16,834 bases of DNA from Hyphomonadaceae bacterium UBA2389 (GCA_002343395.1 DDSN01000006.1:1-16834), one strand, 5' to 3'. Positions 8,200-15,203 are shown, counted from the first letter of the stretch. The notes: generated by a model from the sequence alone, not told the origin. Numbers and translations are program-made.

Positions 8200-8217
8200 T
8201 TTTCCGGCACCGGAAAA
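8200..8217. promoter_or_regulatory. 18-bp palindrome TTTTCCGG-CA-CCGGAAAA
   Basis: Two perfect 8-bp arms are separated by 2 nt. It lies about 100 nt upstream of the EamA start and about 270 nt upstream of nrdA. The symmetry suggests a dimeric regulator site, more likely for the EamA gene. As RNA on the minus strand it could also form a hairpin followed by A-rich sequence, which is not terminator-like. No regulator is known to me for this sequence. Confidence 0.4.
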
Positions 8218-8360
8218 GTTAACGGCGAGGGCGGCCGGCCCCCGCGAAACGCAGCGTCAGCCCGGATTTTGGCGGTCATTTATGGTAAACGGCGGGTGGG
8301 TCCGAAGCCGCCGTCACTAAAGGTTTGCACAGGAAAAAATCGATCGCCGCGCCTACCCCA

Positions 8361-8400
8361 TTGACCCTGAATTAACCGGTGGCAACACTACATATAGGGG
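8361..8400 (+). promoter_or_regulatory. Candidate nrdA promoter with NrdR-like box
   Basis: TTGACC at 8361 to 8366 could be the -35 and AACACT at 8384 to 8389 a weak -10 (17-nt spacer). Overlapping the -10 is ACACTACATATAGGGG (8385 to 8400), an imperfect palindrome resembling the NrdR box (general form ACAC-W-ATAT-W-GTGT). NrdR is the usual repressor of ribonucleotide reductase genes and often binds over the promoter. Normally two boxes are found; I could not identify a convincing second one. Confidence 0.5.
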
Positions 8401-8414
8401 CGTGCTTCGGTTTG

Positions 8415-8436
8415 AGACCACAAGGGATCGTGGTTT
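8415..8436 (+). promoter_or_regulatory. Leader hairpin upstream of nrdA
   Basis: AGACCAC pairs with GTGGTTT (7 pairs including one G-U) around an 8-nt loop AAGGGATC. It would lie in the 5' leader if transcription starts near 8396. Its purine-rich loop resembles a ribosome-binding sequence but is 50 nt before the true start. Function unknown. Confidence 0.3.
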
Positions 8437-8485
8437 GCGCCAGAAGCGAGTCTAGTTAACACGGACCTAAACGAGGGGCGGAGAA

Positions 8486-10360
8486 ATGCAGGCACGGGCG
8501 GAAAAAGCGGGGGTTCACCGCATGGGCGAGGTCCATCGTGGCAAGCCCAAACCTCTGCGCCCGCTGAAGGTCGTCGAGAAGGTCGTTACGGATGCGAGCC
8601 GCGATGCGCTGCTCACCGAGTTCGGCAAGACGACGCTCTCCGATCGCTATCTGCTCCCCGGCGAAAATTATCAGGACATGTTCGCGCGCGTGGCCACCGC
8701 GTTCGCCGACGACATCGGCCACGCCCAGCGCATCTATGACTATATCTCCAAGCTCTGGTTCATGCCGGCGACGCCGGTGCTGTCGAACGGCGGCGCCGAG
8801 CGCGGCTTGCCGATCTCGTGCTTCCTGAACGCCGTCGGCGACAGCCTCGACGGCATCATGGACACCTGGAACGAGAACGTGTGGCTCGCCTCGAACGGCG
8901 GCGGCATCGGCACCTATTGGGGCGGCGTTCGTTCCATCGGCGAAAAGGTGGGCCAAAACGGGCAGACGAGCGGCATCATTCCGTTCATTCGCGTGATGGA
9001 CTCGCTGACGCTCGCGATCAGCCAAGGCTCGCTGCGGCGCGGCTCGGCGGCGGTTTATCTTGATGTCCACCACCCCGAGATCGAGGAATTCCTCGAAATC
9101 CGCAAAGCCGCCGGCGACTTCAACCGCAAGAGCCTCAATCTCCACCACGGCCTCAATCTCACCGACGAATTCATGATCGCGGTGCGCGACGATCTTCCGT
9201 TCGCGCTGCGCAGCCCGAAGAACGGCGAGGTGCTGAAGCACGTCAACGCGCGCAAGCTCTGGCAGAAGATCCTGGAGCTGCGCCTGCAGACCGGCGAGCC
9301 CTACATCATCTTCTCCGACACCGTGAACAAGCAGATGCCGAGCCACCAGAAGAAGCTCGGCCTCAAGGTGCGGCAATCGAATCTGTGCAGCGAAATCATG
9401 CTGCACACCGGCATGGATCATAACGGGCGCGAGCGCACGGCAGTGTGCTGTCTCTCCTCGCTGAACGCCGAGACGTTCATGGAATGGGAGAAGGAGCCGC
9501 AATTCCTGGAAGACGTGTTCCGCTTCCTCGACAACGTGCTGGAGGACTTCATCCAGCGCGCGCCGCCTGAAATGGAACGCGCGGTCTACGCCGCGATGCG
9601 CGAGCGCAGCGTCGGCCTTGGGCTGATGGGCTTCCATTCGTTCCTGCAAAGCCAGAACGTGTCGATGGAATCGGCGATGGCGAAGGTGTGGAACAACCGC
9701 ATGTTCCGCCACATCCGCCGCGGCGCCGACGCCGCTTCGGTGAAGCTCGCGCAAGAGCGCGGCGCTTGCCCGGACGCGGCTGAAAACGGCGTGATGGCGC
9801 GCTTTTCGCACAAGCTGGCGATCGCGCCGACGGCCTCGATCTCGATCATCTGCGGGGGCACGTCGGCGGGCGTCGAGCCGATCCCGGCCAACATCTACAC
9901 GCACAAGACGCTGTCGGGTTCGTTCGCGGTGAAGAACCCCTATCTCGAGAAGCTGCTCGAGGAGAAGGGCAAGAACACCGAGAGCGTATGGTCCTCGATC
10001 CTGAAGAAAGAGGGCTCGGTGCAGCACCTCGAGTTCCTCACCGAGGACGAGAAGGCCGTGTTCAAGACTGCGTTCGAGATCGATCAGCGCTGGATCGTCG
10101 AACTCGCCGCCGACCGCACGCCGCTGATCTGCCAGAGCCAGTCGCTCAACATCTTCCTGCCGGGCGATGTCGATAAGTGGGACTTGCACATGCTGCACTG
10201 GATGGCGTGGGAACGCGGCGTGAAGAGCTTGTACTATTGCCGCTCGAAGAGCGTGCAGCGCGCCGGCTTCGCGGGCGACGAAGGCAAGGCGGACGCCGCC
10301 GAGACCTTCGACGCGCCGGCGGAAAAGACCGACTACGAAGAATGTCTGGCGTGCCAGTGA
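8486..10360 (+). CDS. nrdA: Ribonucleoside-diphosphate reductase, alpha (large) subunit
   Basis: A 624-aa class I-type large subunit that reduces ribonucleotides to deoxyribonucleotides for DNA synthesis. Active-site residues are visible: Cys112 in LPISCFLN and Cys321 in TAVCC as the redox pair, and Asn299, Cys301 and Glu303 in SNLCSE as the radical site. The double tyrosine for radical transfer is in KSLYYCRS (583, 584). The C-terminal ECLACQ gives the shuttle cysteines 620 and 623. There is no N-terminal ATP-cone: catalytic sequence starts near residue 40, so overall activity control by ATP/dATP through a cone is lacking. The start ATG has GGAG just upstream and further G-rich sequence. No nrdB lies next to it, and a strong terminator follows at once, so the beta subunit must be encoded elsewhere. 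A class II (B12) enzyme is less likely given the sequence pattern and size. Confidence 0.92.
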   Translation: MQARAEKAGVHRMGEVHRGKPKPLRPLKVVEKVVTDASRDALLTEFGKTTLSDRYLLPGENYQDMFARVATAFADDIGHAQRIYDYISKLWFMPATPVLSNGGAERGLPISCFLNAVGDSLDGIMDTWNENVWLASNGGGIGTYWGGVRSIGEKVGQNGQTSGIIPFIRVMDSLTLAISQGSLRRGSAAVYLDVHHPEIEEFLEIRKAAGDFNRKSLNLHHGLNLTDEFMIAVRDDLPFALRSPKNGEVLKHVNARKLWQKILELRLQTGEPYIIFSDTVNKQMPSHQKKLGLKVRQSNLCSEIMLHTGMDHNGRERTAVCCLSSLNAETFMEWEKEPQFLEDVFRFLDNVLEDFIQRAPPEMERAVYAAMRERSVGLGLMGFHSFLQSQNVSMESAMAKVWNNRMFRHIRRGADAASVKLAQERGACPDAAENGVMARFSHKLAIAPTASISIICGGTSAGVEPIPANIYTHKTLSGSFAVKNPYLEKLLEEKGKNTESVWSSILKKEGSVQHLEFLTEDEKAVFKTAFEIDQRWIVELAADRTPLICQSQSLNIFLPGDVDKWDLHMLHWMAWERGVKSLYYCRSKSVQRAGFAGDEGKADAAETFDAPAEKTDYEECLACQ

Positions 10361-10390
10361 GGCGTTGATCGCTCTGGGTTGGACTGAACG

Positions 10391-10422
10391 AAGCGCGGAG
10401 GTCGCCCTCCGCGCTTTTGTTT
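10391..10422 (+). terminator. Rho-independent terminator of nrdA
   Basis: A perfect 11-bp stem AAGCGCGGAGG / CCTCCGCGCTT with a TCGC tetraloop, followed by TTGTTT. It begins 30 nt after the nrdA stop codon and shows that nrdA is not co-transcribed with the following genes. Confidence 0.93.
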
Positions 10423-10681
10423 GGCGCGAAGGGAGGAGCAGGAAGACTGTTATTCGGCGCAACATTGGGCGTGTTCAGGTTGCGGACCGACGGGCGATGT
10501 GTCGAGGCAAGAGCCGCCTCGCGATCGCCCGCGTCACGCGTCTGCGCCGACAACACAGATCGACACCGCCGGAGAGGATCCTAGCGATCCAGCAACTTCA
10601 TGGACTTCGGGTTCTTCGTGTGCCGCCCTGTGTCGCCGCCGCCCCAAATAGTGCTATCCTGCGCGCGAAGGAGCACCGCTC
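10423..10681. other. Non-coding stretch between the nrdA terminator and the DUF5671-like gene
   Basis: No convincing gene. Open frames across it are Arg-rich and have no initiation signals. It contains the strong hairpin at 10491 to 10531 and, at its right end, AAGGAG (10668 to 10673), the ribosome site of the next gene. TATCCT at 10655 to 10660 could be a -10 element, without a clear -35. Confidence 0.6.
10491..10531. repeat. Strong two-part hairpin, possible structured RNA
   Basis: Outer arms CGGGCGAT (10491 to 10498) and ATCGCCCG (10524 to 10531) pair over 8 bp. Inner arms CGAGGC (10503 to 10508) and GCCTCG (10516 to 10521) pair over 6 bp. A small internal loop lies between them and a 7-nt apical loop AAGAGCC closes the structure. 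It is not followed by a T-run on either strand, so a terminator is unlikely. It is outside any gene. Confidence 0.5.
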
Positions 10682-11332
10682 ATGGCCAATGCCGTCCTCG
10701 ATAGTTTCATCCGCGAGGCGCTCAATCGCGGCGTCACGCGCGAGCGGGTCAAGTCCGAACTCGTCGCCGCCGGCTGGACCGCGCGGGAGGTCGACGCCGC
10801 GCTCGGCGAATGGGCGGCGAGCGATATCGGCATCGCCGTGCCAAAACCCAAGGCCTATGTGAGCGCGCGCGAGGCGTTCCTTTATGTGGTGCTGTTCCTG
10901 CTGCTGGGCGTGGTGGCGTGGAATCTGGGCTCGCTGCTGTTTGCGCTGATCGACACCGCCATCCCCGACGCGCTCGACGTCAACCCGTACGCGGTGGAGT
11001 TCCGCGAACCGCAAATCCGCTCGGCGATTTCCGGCCTGGTCGTCGGCGCGCCGCTGTTCGCCTGGCTGGCGCTGCACATCGCCAAGCAACGGCGCACCAA
11101 TCCGGCGATGCAGCGCTCGCGCGTGCGCAAGTGGCTGACTTACATCACGCTGATCATCGCGGCATGCACGCTGATCGGCGACGCCATCGCGCTCGTCTAC
11201 AGCTTCCTGTCCGGCGATCTGACCGCGCGGCTGGCGCTGAAGCTCTTGGTGATCGGCGCGATCGCGGGCGCCATCTTCCTTTACTTCATACGCGACGCGG
11301 AGCGCGGAGACGAACATGACCAAGCGTCTTGA
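10682..11332 (+). CDS. DUF5671-like four-helix membrane protein
   Basis: A 216-aa protein. Residues 1 to 48 form a soluble helical head with a repeated look (ALNRGVTRERVKSELVAAGW, then REVDAALGEW) resembling short UBA-like helix bundles. Four hydrophobic spans follow near residues 66 to 92, 115 to 134, 151 to 174 and 182 to 203. The pattern EAFLYVVLFLLL ... NLGSLLFALID ... RKWLTYITLIIAACTLIGD matches what I recall of DUF5671, whose function is unknown. The start is secure: AAGGAG lies 8 nt before the ATG. It overlaps the next gene by 17 nt, which indicates one transcript and probably coupled translation. Confidence 0.82.
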   Translation: MANAVLDSFIREALNRGVTRERVKSELVAAGWTAREVDAALGEWAASDIGIAVPKPKAYVSAREAFLYVVLFLLLGVVAWNLGSLLFALIDTAIPDALDVNPYAVEFREPQIRSAISGLVVGAPLFAWLALHIAKQRRTNPAMQRSRVRKWLTYITLIIAACTLIGDAIALVYSFLSGDLTARLALKLLVIGAIAGAIFLYFIRDAERGDEHDQAS

Positions 11333-11816
11333 TTTCGGCGTCTGGATCGCGGGCGCGAGCGCGCTGGTGATCGCGGGCGCGGTCGTGGCCGGGCTTATGG
11401 TGGCGGGCAATCCCGCCGACGTGCGCGCCGAACGCATCGACGACGCGACGCTCGCGCGGATGAACCAAGTCGCGTCCGCGGCGCAATGCGCATTCACCTA
11501 CACGGGCGAAGTCCCTGGTGATTTCGCCGCGATTGAAACGGCGCTACGCGAACGCAGGCGCGCGGTTCCGGCGTGCGATCATCTGGCGTTTAGCGTCCGC
11601 GACGGCGGGACCATCGCGTACACGCCGGTCCCGCCCGAGCGGATCGAGCTCTGCGCCGTGTTCGAGCGCCCGTCGCGTGGCCTGATGCCGGCGGCGCAGG
11701 GCGTGCAGCCCTTGGTCATCGGCACGGATTTCCCAGAATTGCGCGAGCCGCGGCCGCGCGCGGGCCGGCATTGTTACAGCGTGCGGCTCGTGGATCAGGC
11801 GCCGGCGTCGCCTTGA
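11316..11816 (+). CDS. Membrane-anchored protein, partner cistron of the DUF5671-like gene
   Basis: A 166-aa protein not assigned to a family. One N-terminal transmembrane span (about residues 8 to 30) is followed by a soluble domain, probably periplasmic, with four cysteines (58, 87, 113, 153) that could form two disulfides. The start ATG has GGAG 7 nt upstream and lies inside the end of the preceding gene, so the two are likely made together and may interact. No catalytic motif is evident. Composition is like its neighbours. Confidence 0.8.
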   Translation: MTKRLDFGVWIAGASALVIAGAVVAGLMVAGNPADVRAERIDDATLARMNQVASAAQCAFTYTGEVPGDFAAIETALRERRRAVPACDHLAFSVRDGGTIAYTPVPPERIELCAVFERPSRGLMPAAQGVQPLVIGTDFPELREPRPRAGRHCYSVRLVDQAPASP

Positions 11817-11844
11817 TGCTGTCCGTCTGTGGCGCGGTTGTAAC

Positions 11845-11858
11845 TTGAGCGCGATCAA
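11845..11858. promoter_or_regulatory. FNR/FixK-type box TTGA-N6-TCAA
   Basis: TTGAGCGCGATCAA matches the core TTGA-N6-TCAA recognised by FNR, FixK and related Crp-family oxygen-responsive regulators; the repeat extends one base each way (CTTGA/TCAAG). TGAAAT at 11885 to 11890 is a fair -10 candidate and would put the box near -40 to -46 from transcription start, a usual activating position. The only downstream gene on this strand starts at 11921. Confidence 0.55.
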
Positions 11859-11920
11859 GGCGCGGTGTCAGCTGAAGCCCAGAGTGAAATAAGCGGGGGT
11901 GTGTGCAAGCGGAGAACGCG

Positions 11921-12361
11921 ATGGCGCGCGCCAAGAAAACTGCAAGCGCTCCGGCCGGGGACGGCATGGGGCTGATTCAATTGATGCCGTTTCCAGCGCT
12001 CAATCCCTGGAATTGGTGGGCGCTCGCCGCGCCGCGCAACGCCGCGCTTGCGTCGCTGGCCGCGGCGGACGCCGCCCTGCACATGATGCGCAACAGCGCG
12101 GATGTGATGCGCACGGCGCTCCGTGCGCAACAGGACGCCATGCTCGCGACGTTGCAGGCGGAGTTGGCGCCGGTTGAGCGAGAGGCAAGCGCCGCCGCGT
12201 CGGCCGCCGATGCGCCGGTGGAGGTCGCCGAGCAGGAAACGCCGGACTTCTTCACGCCCATGGTGGAGGCGACGCGCGCTTACGGGCGGGTCGGCAAGGC
12301 GTTCATCGTGGCGCAGCGCAACACCATGCGCGCGTTCGCGGAGGGCGCGAAGCCCCACTAG
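11921..12361 (+). CDS. Hypothetical helical protein, weakly phasin-like
   Basis: A 146-aa protein without a recognised domain. It has a basic N-terminus (MARAKKTASAP), a short hydrophobic and aromatic patch (NPWNWWAL), a long Ala-rich amphipathic helix (about residues 35 to 90) and a second helical stretch at the end (MVEATRAYGRVGKAFIVAQRNTMRAF). This all-helical Ala-rich layout recalls phasins, the coat proteins of polyhydroxybutyrate granules, but no signature confirms it. The ATG at 11921 has GGAG 6 nt upstream and is preferred over a GTG at 11903. An FNR/FixK-like box lies 62 nt upstream of the ATG. It converges on the GNAT gene with a 7-nt gap. Confidence 0.7.
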   Translation: MARAKKTASAPAGDGMGLIQLMPFPALNPWNWWALAAPRNAALASLAAADAALHMMRNSADVMRTALRAQQDAMLATLQAELAPVEREASAAASAADAPVEVAEQETPDFFTPMVEATRAYGRVGKAFIVAQRNTMRAFAEGAKPH

Positions 12362-12368
12362 GGTTGGC

Positions 12369-13103
12369 TCACGGCTTGCGCCAAAACCGATAGGTCGTCA
12401 GCACGGAAAAGCCTTCGCTTTCGTACAGCGCGATGGCGGGCGCGTTGTCGGCTTCAACCTGCAGGAACGCATGGCGCGCACCGCGGGCCGCGGCGTCGGC
12501 GAGCAGTGCGCGCACGGTCCGGCGCGCCATGCCTTGGCGGCGCGCTTCGGGCGCCGTGCGCATGAGGAAGAGGCCGGCGAGCTCCGCCGTGCCCGCCGTC
12601 ATGCCGATCGCGAGCACGGCGCCGTTGCGCTCGACACATCCAAAACAGGCGGGCGGCGGCGCCCGCAGAGCGATGGCGCGGCGTTCGTCGTATTCGGCGG
12701 CGTCCTTGGCGGTGCGCCTGAGCACGTCGTCGAAGGCGGAGGGCATGGTTGCGGAGAGCGCGACGGCAGGCTCCGCGGGCAGCGGCGGCAGCGGGCGCGT
12801 CATGACGTACGTCGCGGCCACGGGCGCATAGCCGCGCTGACCGAGCGCTTCGCCCAATTCCGCGGGCGCGCAGGCGTTATCGGTGAGTTTGAAGCGGGGA
12901 GGCAGCCCGCGCGCCGCGTACCAGCCTTCGGCATGGGCGATGGCGGCGTCCAACGCCGCCCCGCCGGTCCACTCAAGCGGCCATACGGCGTTGACCCGCC
13001 CCGTGACGCCGCCCGACGCGAGATAGAACCAACCGTTGTGACGCTCGGTGATGGCGGCGGGCCACGCGGTTATGGTCGCGCGCTCAATATCGCGCGGGGT
13101 CAT
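12369..13103 (-). CDS. GNAT family acyltransferase coupled to ecm
   Basis: A 244-aa protein with a C-terminal GNAT domain (about residues 113 to 244), which transfers an acyl group from acyl-CoA to an amine. The acyl-CoA pyrophosphate loop is RRQGMA (188 to 193), preceded by the strand ELAGLFLMRTAPEA, and the late motif ALYESEGF (225 to 232) is typical. The first 105 residues form a separate, less conserved half that may be a degenerate GNAT fold. Its ATG overlaps the ecm stop in an ATGA arrangement, so it is co-transcribed and probably translationally coupled with ethylmalonyl-CoA mutase. The substrate is unknown; the context allows a role in acyl-CoA metabolism or in protein acylation. Confidence 0.9.
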   Translation of the reverse strand: MTPRDIERATITAWPAAITERHNGWFYLASGGVTGRVNAVWPLEWTGGAALDAAIAHAEGWYAARGLPPRFKLTDNACAPAELGEALGQRGYAPVAATYVMTRPLPPLPAEPAVALSATMPSAFDDVLRRTAKDAAEYDERRAIALRAPPPACFGCVERNGAVLAIGMTAGTAELAGLFLMRTAPEARRQGMARRTVRALLADAAARGARHAFLQVEADNAPAIALYESEGFSVLTTYRFWRKP

Positions 13104-15064
13104 GCGCGCGCGTCCACCAATCTGACGATGTCGCTCATGATCGCCGTGATCTTGAAGTCCTTCGGCGTGTAAACCGCAGCGACGCCCATCTGCCTGAGCG
13201 CGAGCGCGTCGGCCGGCGGGATGATGCCGCCGACAATAAGGGGCACGGCGTCCATATCCTCCGCGCGCATCAAACGCACGACCTCCTGCACAAGGTCGAG
13301 ATGCGATCCCGAGAGTATGGAAAGTCCCACGGCGTGGGCGCGCTTCTCTTTTGCGGCGGCGACGATCTCGCGCGGCGTCAGGCGGATGCCCTCATAGTGG
13401 ACCTCCATGCCAACGGCGCGTCCGCGCGCCGCGATTTGCTCCGCGCCGTTGGAGTGGCCGTCCAGGCCTGGCTTGCCGACCAGGAGCGAGAGTTGGCGAC
13501 CGAGCTTCTCCGACAGCGCCGCCACGTCTCGCTTCACGGCCTCAATATCATCGCCGCCGGTTTCGATCACGAGCGCGACGCCCGTCGGCCCGCGATATTC
13601 CCCATAAACCGCGCGCAGCGCCTGGGACCACTCGCCGGTGGTGACGCCGGCCTTCGCGCACGTCAGCGACGCGGGCATCACATTGCGGGCTTCTTGCGCC
13701 GCCGCCTGCAACGCGGCTATCGCGGCTTCCGCCTCGGCGCGGTTGCGTTGCGCGCGCCAGGCTTTCAGGCGCGCGATCTGGTCTGCTTCCACCGAGAGGT
13801 CCACGGTTTGAATGGACTTTTCTCCGGCTTCGAGCGGCGAGGGCTCCGCTTCGGTAAAGCAATTGACGCCGACGACTTTCATCGCGCCGCTTTCGATCGC
13901 CTCCACGCGCTGACGATTTGACTCAACCAACGCGCCTTTCATGGTCTCGATCGCGGCGGCGGCGCCGCCGAGCGCTGCGATGCGTTTGAGTTCGGCGCGC
14001 GCGCCTTCCGCCAATTCAGCGGTTTTGGCTTCAATCACCTTCGAGCCTTCGAAGACATCCTCGAATTCCAGGAGATCGGTTTCGTAGGCGAGGATTTGTT
14101 GCATCCGAAGCGACCATTGCTGGTCCCACGGGCGCGGAAGACCGAGCGCTTCGTTCCACGCCGGCAACTGCACGGCGCGCGCGCGCGCGTCTTTGGAGAG
14201 CGTCACCGCGAGCGTCTCAAGCAGGATTCGGTAGACGTTGTTCTCGGCTTGATTCTCGGTGAGGCCGAGAGAGTTCACCTGCACGCCGTAGCGAAAGCGG
14301 CGGGCTTTCTCGTCGGACACGCCGTAGCGATCCCGCCCGATCTCATCCCACAGGCGCACGAACGCGCGCATTTTGCAGGTTTCCGTGACAAAGCGCAGGC
14401 CCGCGTTCACGAAGAAGGAAATGCGGGAGAAAACGTCGTTGAACTGTTCCGCTGGAACCTCTCCGCGCGCCCGTATTTCATCCAACACGGCGATCGCCGC
14501 TGCGAGCGCGTAAGCCAATTCTTGCGCCGGCGTCGCGCCAGCTTCCTGCAAATGATAAGAACACACGTTCATCGGATTCCATTTTGGAATCGCGTCGAGG
14601 CTCCAAGCGATTGTGTCGGCGGTGAGTTTAAGCGAAGGCGCGGGCGGAAAGATGTAGGCGCCGCGCGAGAGATACTCCTTAAGGATGTCGTTCTGCGTCG
14701 TGCCTTGGAGTTTGCCGAGGTTTGCGCCTTGCTCCTGCGCGAGCGTCACGTAGAGCGCCAGCAACCACGCCGCGGGCGCGTTGATGGTCATCGACGTGTT
14801 CATGCGGTCGAGCGGAATGCCGTCGAACAGCGCGCGCATGTCTCCCAGGTGGCCGATGGGAACGCCGACCTTGCCGACCTCGCCGCGCGCGAGCACATGG
14901 TCGCTGTCGTAACCGGTTTGCGTCGGCAAATCGAAGGCGACCGATAGGCCGGTTTGGCCCTTGGCCAGGTTGGTTTTGTAGAGCTTGTTCGATTCCGCCG
15001 GCGTCGAGTGCCCGGAATACGTCCGGAAGATCCAAGGCGGGTCAGGTGCGTGTTGGAAAGCCAT
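13100..15064 (-). CDS. ecm: Ethylmalonyl-CoA mutase (B12-dependent)
   Basis: A 654-aa coenzyme B12-dependent acyl-CoA mutase. In the EMC pathway it converts (2R)-ethylmalonyl-CoA to methylsuccinyl-CoA. The N-terminal catalytic barrel has FRTYSGHS (13 to 20), GLSVAFDLPTQTGYDSDH (39 to 56) and NTSMTINA. The C-terminal cobalamin domain has DGHSNG (Asp535, His537, Gly540; the base-off ligand motif DxHxxG), then SILSGSH and GGIIP. Domain order and length fit Ecm/MeaA single-chain mutases, and the neighbouring ccr strongly favours Ecm over methylmalonyl-CoA mutase. The ATG at 15064 gives the family's normal N-terminus (MAFQHAPDPPWIFRTY). An upstream start at 15205 would reach into the KAS III gene start and is unlikely. 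It is followed by the coupled GNAT gene. No B12 riboswitch was seen upstream. Confidence 0.94.
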   Translation of the reverse strand: MAFQHAPDPPWIFRTYSGHSTPAESNKLYKTNLAKGQTGLSVAFDLPTQTGYDSDHVLARGEVGKVGVPIGHLGDMRALFDGIPLDRMNTSMTINAPAAWLLALYVTLAQEQGANLGKLQGTTQNDILKEYLSRGAYIFPPAPSLKLTADTIAWSLDAIPKWNPMNVCSYHLQEAGATPAQELAYALAAAIAVLDEIRARGEVPAEQFNDVFSRISFFVNAGLRFVTETCKMRAFVRLWDEIGRDRYGVSDEKARRFRYGVQVNSLGLTENQAENNVYRILLETLAVTLSKDARARAVQLPAWNEALGLPRPWDQQWSLRMQQILAYETDLLEFEDVFEGSKVIEAKTAELAEGARAELKRIAALGGAAAAIETMKGALVESNRQRVEAIESGAMKVVGVNCFTEAEPSPLEAGEKSIQTVDLSVEADQIARLKAWRAQRNRAEAEAAIAALQAAAQEARNVMPASLTCAKAGVTTGEWSQALRAVYGEYRGPTGVALVIETGGDDIEAVKRDVAALSEKLGRQLSLLVGKPGLDGHSNGAEQIAARGRAVGMEVHYEGIRLTPREIVAAAKEKRAHAVGLSILSGSHLDLVQEVVRLMRAEDMDAVPLIVGGIIPPADALALRQMGVAAVYTPKDFKITAIMSDIVRLVDARA

Positions 15065-15203
15065 CGGTGACCAAGAAACATGCGTTGGCCGCATCCGGCA
15101 AGGCGAATGTTGCGATGCAGCATGCAGGCGCTGCTCTGGCGGTGGGTCAAGGCGTGGCGTACGACAGCCCAAAATAGCGCGGCTTCGCGCTCTGGGAGAA
15201 ACC
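15065..15203. promoter_or_regulatory. 139-bp divergent control region between ecm and the KAS III gene
   Basis: This must hold the promoters for both transcripts, but no -35/-10 pair is convincing. A perfect 6-bp hairpin AGCGCG-GCTT-CGCGCT (15176 to 15191) ends 2 nt before the GGGAG ribosome site of the KAS III gene. TGCAGCATG at 15116 to 15124 also occurs upstream of ccr (16380 to 16388), which may be chance. Confidence 0.45.

Larger units (their letters stand above)
8098..8485. other. 388-bp divergent intergenic region between the EamA gene and nrdA
   Basis: No gene was recognised here. It holds, in order: a 6-bp hairpin GACGCC/GGCGTC at 8162 to 8178, an 18-bp palindrome at 8200 to 8217, a candidate promoter with a NrdR-like box at 8361 to 8400, and a leader hairpin at 8415 to 8436. 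GANTC sites (targets of CcrM-type methylation in Caulobacter relatives) lie at 8121, 8147 and 8448. Short open frames crossing the left part are Arg/Pro-rich and look like composition artefacts. Confidence 0.7.

Noticed and set aside
8456..10465. A 669-codon open frame antisense to nrdA
   Set aside because: Same composition effect. It lies fully opposite a well-conserved enzyme, and its sequence shows no family resemblance.
10365..10862. Open frame of 165 codons crossing the nrdA terminator and the start of the DUF5671-like gene
   Set aside because: It includes the terminator hairpin and ends inside another gene in a different frame; no ribosome site, Arg-rich.
15065..15203. B12 riboswitch upstream of ecm
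   Set aside because: The region is too short and no B12-box-like sequence was seen; B12 dependence of the enzyme alone is not evidence.
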